Shown here piece by piece: positions 6,247-6,898 of a stretch of DNA of 6,898 nt (position 1 is its first letter; the number at the start of each line of letters is the position of its first letter). Made by a program: the position numbers and the translations under genes. Under the pieces are notes generated by a model. The model saw only the letters and a list, made by a program, of their open reading frames with translations. It ran no database searches and was not told where the DNA came from. The stretch spans positions 1 through 6,898 of the forward strand of contig RFJF01000575.1 of assembly GCA_003695455.1 (NCBI GenBank), in the 5' to 3' direction. Source of the DNA: Chloroflexota bacterium. GTDB taxonomy: Bacteria > Chloroflexota > Anaerolineae > 4572-78 > J111.

Positions 6247-6288
6247 CGAAAAAAAGCAATTTAAAAGTGGGAAATTTGGCTTAACGTG

Positions 6289-6898
6289 TTATTGCGGTTG
6301 CGAAAATGAGTCGGGCGGGGCCATGTCAGCTGTCCACAAATCCTGAATATCGGCGTTTTGCCGGGCTTTGGCTTCCCAGTTTGAAAAGGCGGTTTGCTGA
6401 ACCTGGCTGTAATCGGCCGGAGATAGTTCGCGCTCTTCGCGGGCCAGCACCTGGATGATGTGCCAGCCAAATTGTGATTGAATTGGCTCGCTGAGTTGGC
6501 CCACCGGCAGTGAAAAGACGGCCTCTTCAACCGGCTGCACAAAACGGCCGCGCGGCACAAAACCCAGTTCTCCGCCATTTTCAGCCGAGCCGGGGTCTTT
6601 TGAAAGTTCTTTTGCCAGTGCGGCAAAATCTTCGCCGGCTTCCAGCCGGGCCAGTACATCTTTGGCCTCTTCTTCTGTTTCAACCAGAATATGCCGGGCG
6701 TTGGCCTGTTCGGCGGTGTGTGACACTTCGGCTTCGAGCGCTTTGCGGACTTTGGTGCGTAGTACGCCTTTGCGTACAAACTCGCGGTACTCGGCTTCAG
6801 TCAGCCCGGTCACATCGGCAACGGTTTGCAGCCATTCGGTTTTGGCGGCAGCCAGGTCGCTGTCGCTGATAATGTTGGGGGTGGGGGTGGGCGGCGGC
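6289..6898 (-). CDS. Parvulin-type peptidyl-prolyl isomerase, partial (N-terminus outside window)
   Basis: The frame is open to the right edge and gives 202 visible residues before the TAA at 6291-6289. It begins with a Pro/Thr-rich linker (PPPTPTP), then a helical stretch typical of SurA/PrsA-like chaperones, then a rotamase (parvulin) domain at about visible residues 68-153. Landmarks are ARHILVETEEEA (67-78), DPGSAENGGELGFV (101-114) and FGWHIIQVL (143-151). Proteins of this build are usually secreted or membrane-anchored and help fold exported proteins by cis-trans isomerisation of prolyl bonds; the signal or anchor would be outside the window. A GTG at 6813 is an internal codon, not the start, because the linker and helical region continue upstream in frame. 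Its stop is 90 bases before the anti-sigma ATG, and that gene has its own promoter. Confidence 0.92.
   Translation of the reverse strand, partial: PPPTPTPNIISDSDLAAAKTEWLQTVADVTGLTEAEYREFVRKGVLRTKVRKALEAEVSHTAEQANARHILVETEEEAKDVLARLEAGEDFAALAKELSKDPGSAENGGELGFVPRGRFVQPVEEAVFSLPVGQLSEPIQSQFGWHIIQVLAREERELSPADYSQVQQTAFSNWEAKARQNADIQDLWTADMAPPDSFSQPQ

Noticed and set aside
6249..6276. Possible intrinsic terminator after the isomerase gene (AAATT/AATTT stem then seven T on the minus strand)
   Set aside because: The stem is only five A-T pairs with a nine-base loop and would be too weak; the T-run may instead be part of the promoter upstream region.
6811..6813. GTG as the start of the isomerase gene
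   Set aside because: The frame continues upstream to the window edge through sequence of the expected kind (helical region and Pro/Thr linker).

Overview
The window looks like chromosomal DNA of a free-living bacterium, most probably a member of the Chloroflexota (Anaerolineae-like). This rests on inference from protein style: the DUF58 protein, the Pro/Thr-rich linker before the parvulin domain, the YfhO-type membrane protein and moderately GC-rich coding all fit. There is no marker gene that proves it. No RNA gene, CRISPR array, insertion sequence, integrase or phage gene was found.

Layout. Bases 1-1686 hold a minus-strand pair: a MoxR AAA+ ATPase (739-1686) followed by a DUF58 protein (1-661) that runs off the left edge. 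The 77 bases between them are almost entirely short tandem repeats. A divergent intergenic region (1687-1929) carries a good promoter for moxR, a plausible promoter for the rightward genes, and a near-perfect 13-bp inverted repeat exactly between the two. Bases 1930-5331 hold a plus-strand pair nine bases apart: a complete zinc-dependent histone deacetylase-family hydrolase, and a large YfhO-like polytopic membrane protein. The latter ends only seven bases from the end of a convergent gene. Bases 5339-6198 hold a minus-strand pair whose stop and start overlap (TAATG): an RsbW-like ATP-binding anti-sigma/serine kinase and a STAS-domain antagonist. Bases 6289-6898 hold the C-terminal part of a parvulin-type peptidyl-prolyl isomerase whose start lies beyond the right edge.

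How the genes relate. MoxR and DUF58 form the well-known envelope/chaperone pair. The RsbW-like kinase and the STAS protein form a classic partner-switching module, but the sigma factor it would control is not in the window. The deacetylase-YfhO pair is a probable operon of unknown joint purpose. All gene families are known. The less ordinary signals are small: a heptamer repeat family (TGGTAAY) at two gene boundaries, a 9-bp-period tandem repeat that includes the moxR stop codon, the palindrome between divergent promoters, and identical extended -10 elements in front of two minus-strand operons. I do not see a convincing undescribed system here.
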